Of a stretch of DNA of 7,328 nt, positions 6,197-7,328 are shown piece by piece (within the stretch, counting starts at the first letter, position 1; each line of letters starts with the position of its first letter). The notes below the pieces were generated by a model. That model saw only the letters and a program-made list of their open reading frames with translations, did not search any database and was not told the origin of the DNA. The stretch lies in contig JABJKO010000128.1 of assembly GCA_018660305.1 (NCBI GenBank), positions 1 to 7,328 on the forward strand. The letters run 5' to 3'. Position numbers and translations under genes: made by a program. This DNA is from Rhodospirillaceae bacterium (GTDB lineage: Bacteria; Pseudomonadota; Alphaproteobacteria; MPNO01; UBA2964).

Positions 6197-6436
6197 CCCG
6201 TTGCCTGGGCCGGCAAAGTCGGTGTTTTGAAGAAGTTACGGGTCATAGGTTGAGAAATTGTTTCGGTATACCGCGTCGGTAATTCATTAATTTAAATAAA
6301 GTGGTGACCCCATCTTTGAGGTATCGCTCATTTCACCCGGTCACCTTGAAACGGGATGATGCATCGCTCCTTCCAGGGGTGGCAGGGGATGACAAACCGT
6401 TTATGGTCCGCATCGTCAGGGAACAGGGAGAGCCAT
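6197..6436. promoter_or_regulatory. Divergent regulatory region with small palindromes
   Basis: This 240-bp space separates the TPR operon from the NmrA-like gene and must hold promoters for both. It contains a perfect 10-bp palindrome CGGTATACCG (6264-6273), an A+T-rich stretch (6281-6300) with the palindrome ATTTAAAT, and a 7-bp inverted repeat GGTGACC (6303-6309) with GGTCACC (6339-6345). These may be operators, but no clear -35/-10 pair was found and no regulator gene lies beside them. No small gene is convincing here. Confidence 0.35.
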
Positions 6437-7294
6437 ATGATATTGGTGACGTGTGCGGGCGGAAGGACCGGAAAAGCCATCATTTCCGCCCTTGTTGAGG
6501 CCGGTTTGCCGGTGCGGGCCATGGTCCGTCAGTCGGGCTCGGTCGCCGCAATCGATGGCTTGGGCGCAGCGGAAACAATCGTTGGCAATCTCGAGAACAG
6601 CGCTGATGTCGCCACGGCAGTGGACGGGGTCAGCGCGGTCTATTATATCGCGCCTAACATGAACCCGCGGGAACGGATGATCGGCGATGCCATCATCGCC
6701 GCCGCGAAACAGGGTGGCGTGTCCCGATTTGTCTTTCATTCCACACTGCACACACAGTTGGAGGCATTGCCCCATCATTGGGAGCGCCATTTTGTCGAGC
6801 AGGCGCTGATTAATTCCGGATTGCCGTTCACCGTCCTGCAATGCGGATCGTACATGCAGAACATGCTGCCGGCCTGGAGCAAGATGGTTGAAACGGGTGT
6901 TCACCGCATGGCCTACGATGTGGATGCGCCCATGAGTCTGGTAGATCTGGACGATATCTGTGCGGTGGCGCTGACGGTTTTAACCGGCGAGGGCTATCTC
7001 GGCGGGATATTTGAACTTGCCGGTGAGGCCATAACCATGACCGAGAAGGCGGCGATCCTGTCCCGTGTGGTGGGAACGGAGATCCGGGCCGAAAAAGAAC
7101 CGCTGGCCGATTTCCTCGCGCACGGAAAAGCGGTTGGTTTCAGCGATTATACCCTTCAAATGATGGCGCGGATGTTCCCCTATTACGACGTCCATGGCCT
7201 GGTAGGCAGCCCAAAGATCCTTGGCTGGCTGCTCGGTCGAGCGCCGACGGATTTCGAAAGTTTCGCCCGCAGGGTTGTCGCTGCTTCTGCGTGA
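6437..7294 (+). CDS. NmrA-like NAD(P)-binding protein
   Basis: A 285-residue atypical short-chain dehydrogenase/reductase of the NmrA type. These proteins have a Rossmann fold and act either as NAD(P)H-dependent reductases or as redox sensors. The N-terminus MILVTCAGGRTGKAI is the dinucleotide-binding loop, YYIAPNM lies near residues 72-78, FVFHSTLHTQLEALPHHWER near 100-119 and SGLPFTVLQCGSYMQNML near 129-146. Length is normal for the family. An upstream ATG at 6356 would add 27 residues with no family likeness. The ATG at 6437 is preferred because AGGGAGAG (6425-6432) precedes it and the beta-strand begins at once. The first Gly of the usual TGATGxxG is Cys6, while Gly9 and Gly12 remain. It is divergent from the TPR operon and appears monocistronic within the window. 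Substrate unknown. Confidence 0.9.
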   Translation: MILVTCAGGRTGKAIISALVEAGLPVRAMVRQSGSVAAIDGLGAAETIVGNLENSADVATAVDGVSAVYYIAPNMNPRERMIGDAIIAAAKQGGVSRFVFHSTLHTQLEALPHHWERHFVEQALINSGLPFTVLQCGSYMQNMLPAWSKMVETGVHRMAYDVDAPMSLVDLDDICAVALTVLTGEGYLGGIFELAGEAITMTEKAAILSRVVGTEIRAEKEPLADFLAHGKAVGFSDYTLQMMARMFPYYDVHGLVGSPKILGWLLGRAPTDFESFARRVVAASA

Positions 7295-7328
7295 GACCAG
7301 GATTGAAAATCGAATTTAACGGCGGCCC

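Noticed and set aside
6356..6436. Longer start for the NmrA-like gene at ATG 6356
   Set aside because: The added residues are unlike the family, which begins at the Rossmann beta-strand, and a Shine-Dalgarno sits before ATG 6437.
7295..7328. Terminator after the NmrA-like gene
   Set aside because: Only 34 bases remain and they show no stable hairpin.

Overview
The window is about 7.3 kb of dense, mostly high-GC chromosomal sequence from a Gram-negative bacterium. Protein flavour (DUF6165 family, TPR plus GT9-like protein, DMT permease) and codon choice suggest an alphaproteobacterium, perhaps Rhodospirillales-like. That assignment is inferred from protein style, because no rRNA or other marker gene is present.

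Layout, left to right: a DMT/EamA permease (minus, 55-972) is divergent from arfB, a stalled-ribosome rescue hydrolase (plus, 1024-1449). Next is a 625-codon minus-strand gene (1493-3370) encoding an apparent double-membrane-anchored beta-propeller, built from eight 41-residue Ycf48/Asp-box repeats spaced exactly 123 bp apart. A 380-bp gap follows. It has no intact gene but ends in a decayed copy of the arfB 3' end (about 3549-3677). Then come msrB, a methionine-R-sulfoxide reductase (plus, 3751-4161), and a convergent minus-strand two-gene operon: a TPR/GT9-like protein (4583-6196, TTG start) coupled by an ATGA overlap to a DUF6165 protein (4158-4586). The window closes with an NmrA-like NAD(P)-binding protein (plus, 6437-7294), divergent from that operon.

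The most notable result is the arrangement around the propeller gene. It lies between the intact arfB 3' end and a second, degenerate in-frame copy of that 3' end, with a 14-bp exact direct repeat ending at each stop codon. By eye, the non-repeat parts of the gene and its upstream gap are nearer 45-50% GC than the neighbouring genes (about 60-65%). This looks like an acquired or inserted cargo segment at the 3' end of arfB, or the remains of an arfB duplication; no recombinase gene is present to decide.

Other points of interest are the regular, nearly homogenised repeat array in the propeller, an MsrB with Thr at the usual resolving-Cys position, a Cys replacing the first Gly of the NmrA dinucleotide-binding motif, and convergent genes whose stop codons overlap. 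No RNA genes, insertion sequences, CRISPR arrays or convincing intrinsic terminators were seen.
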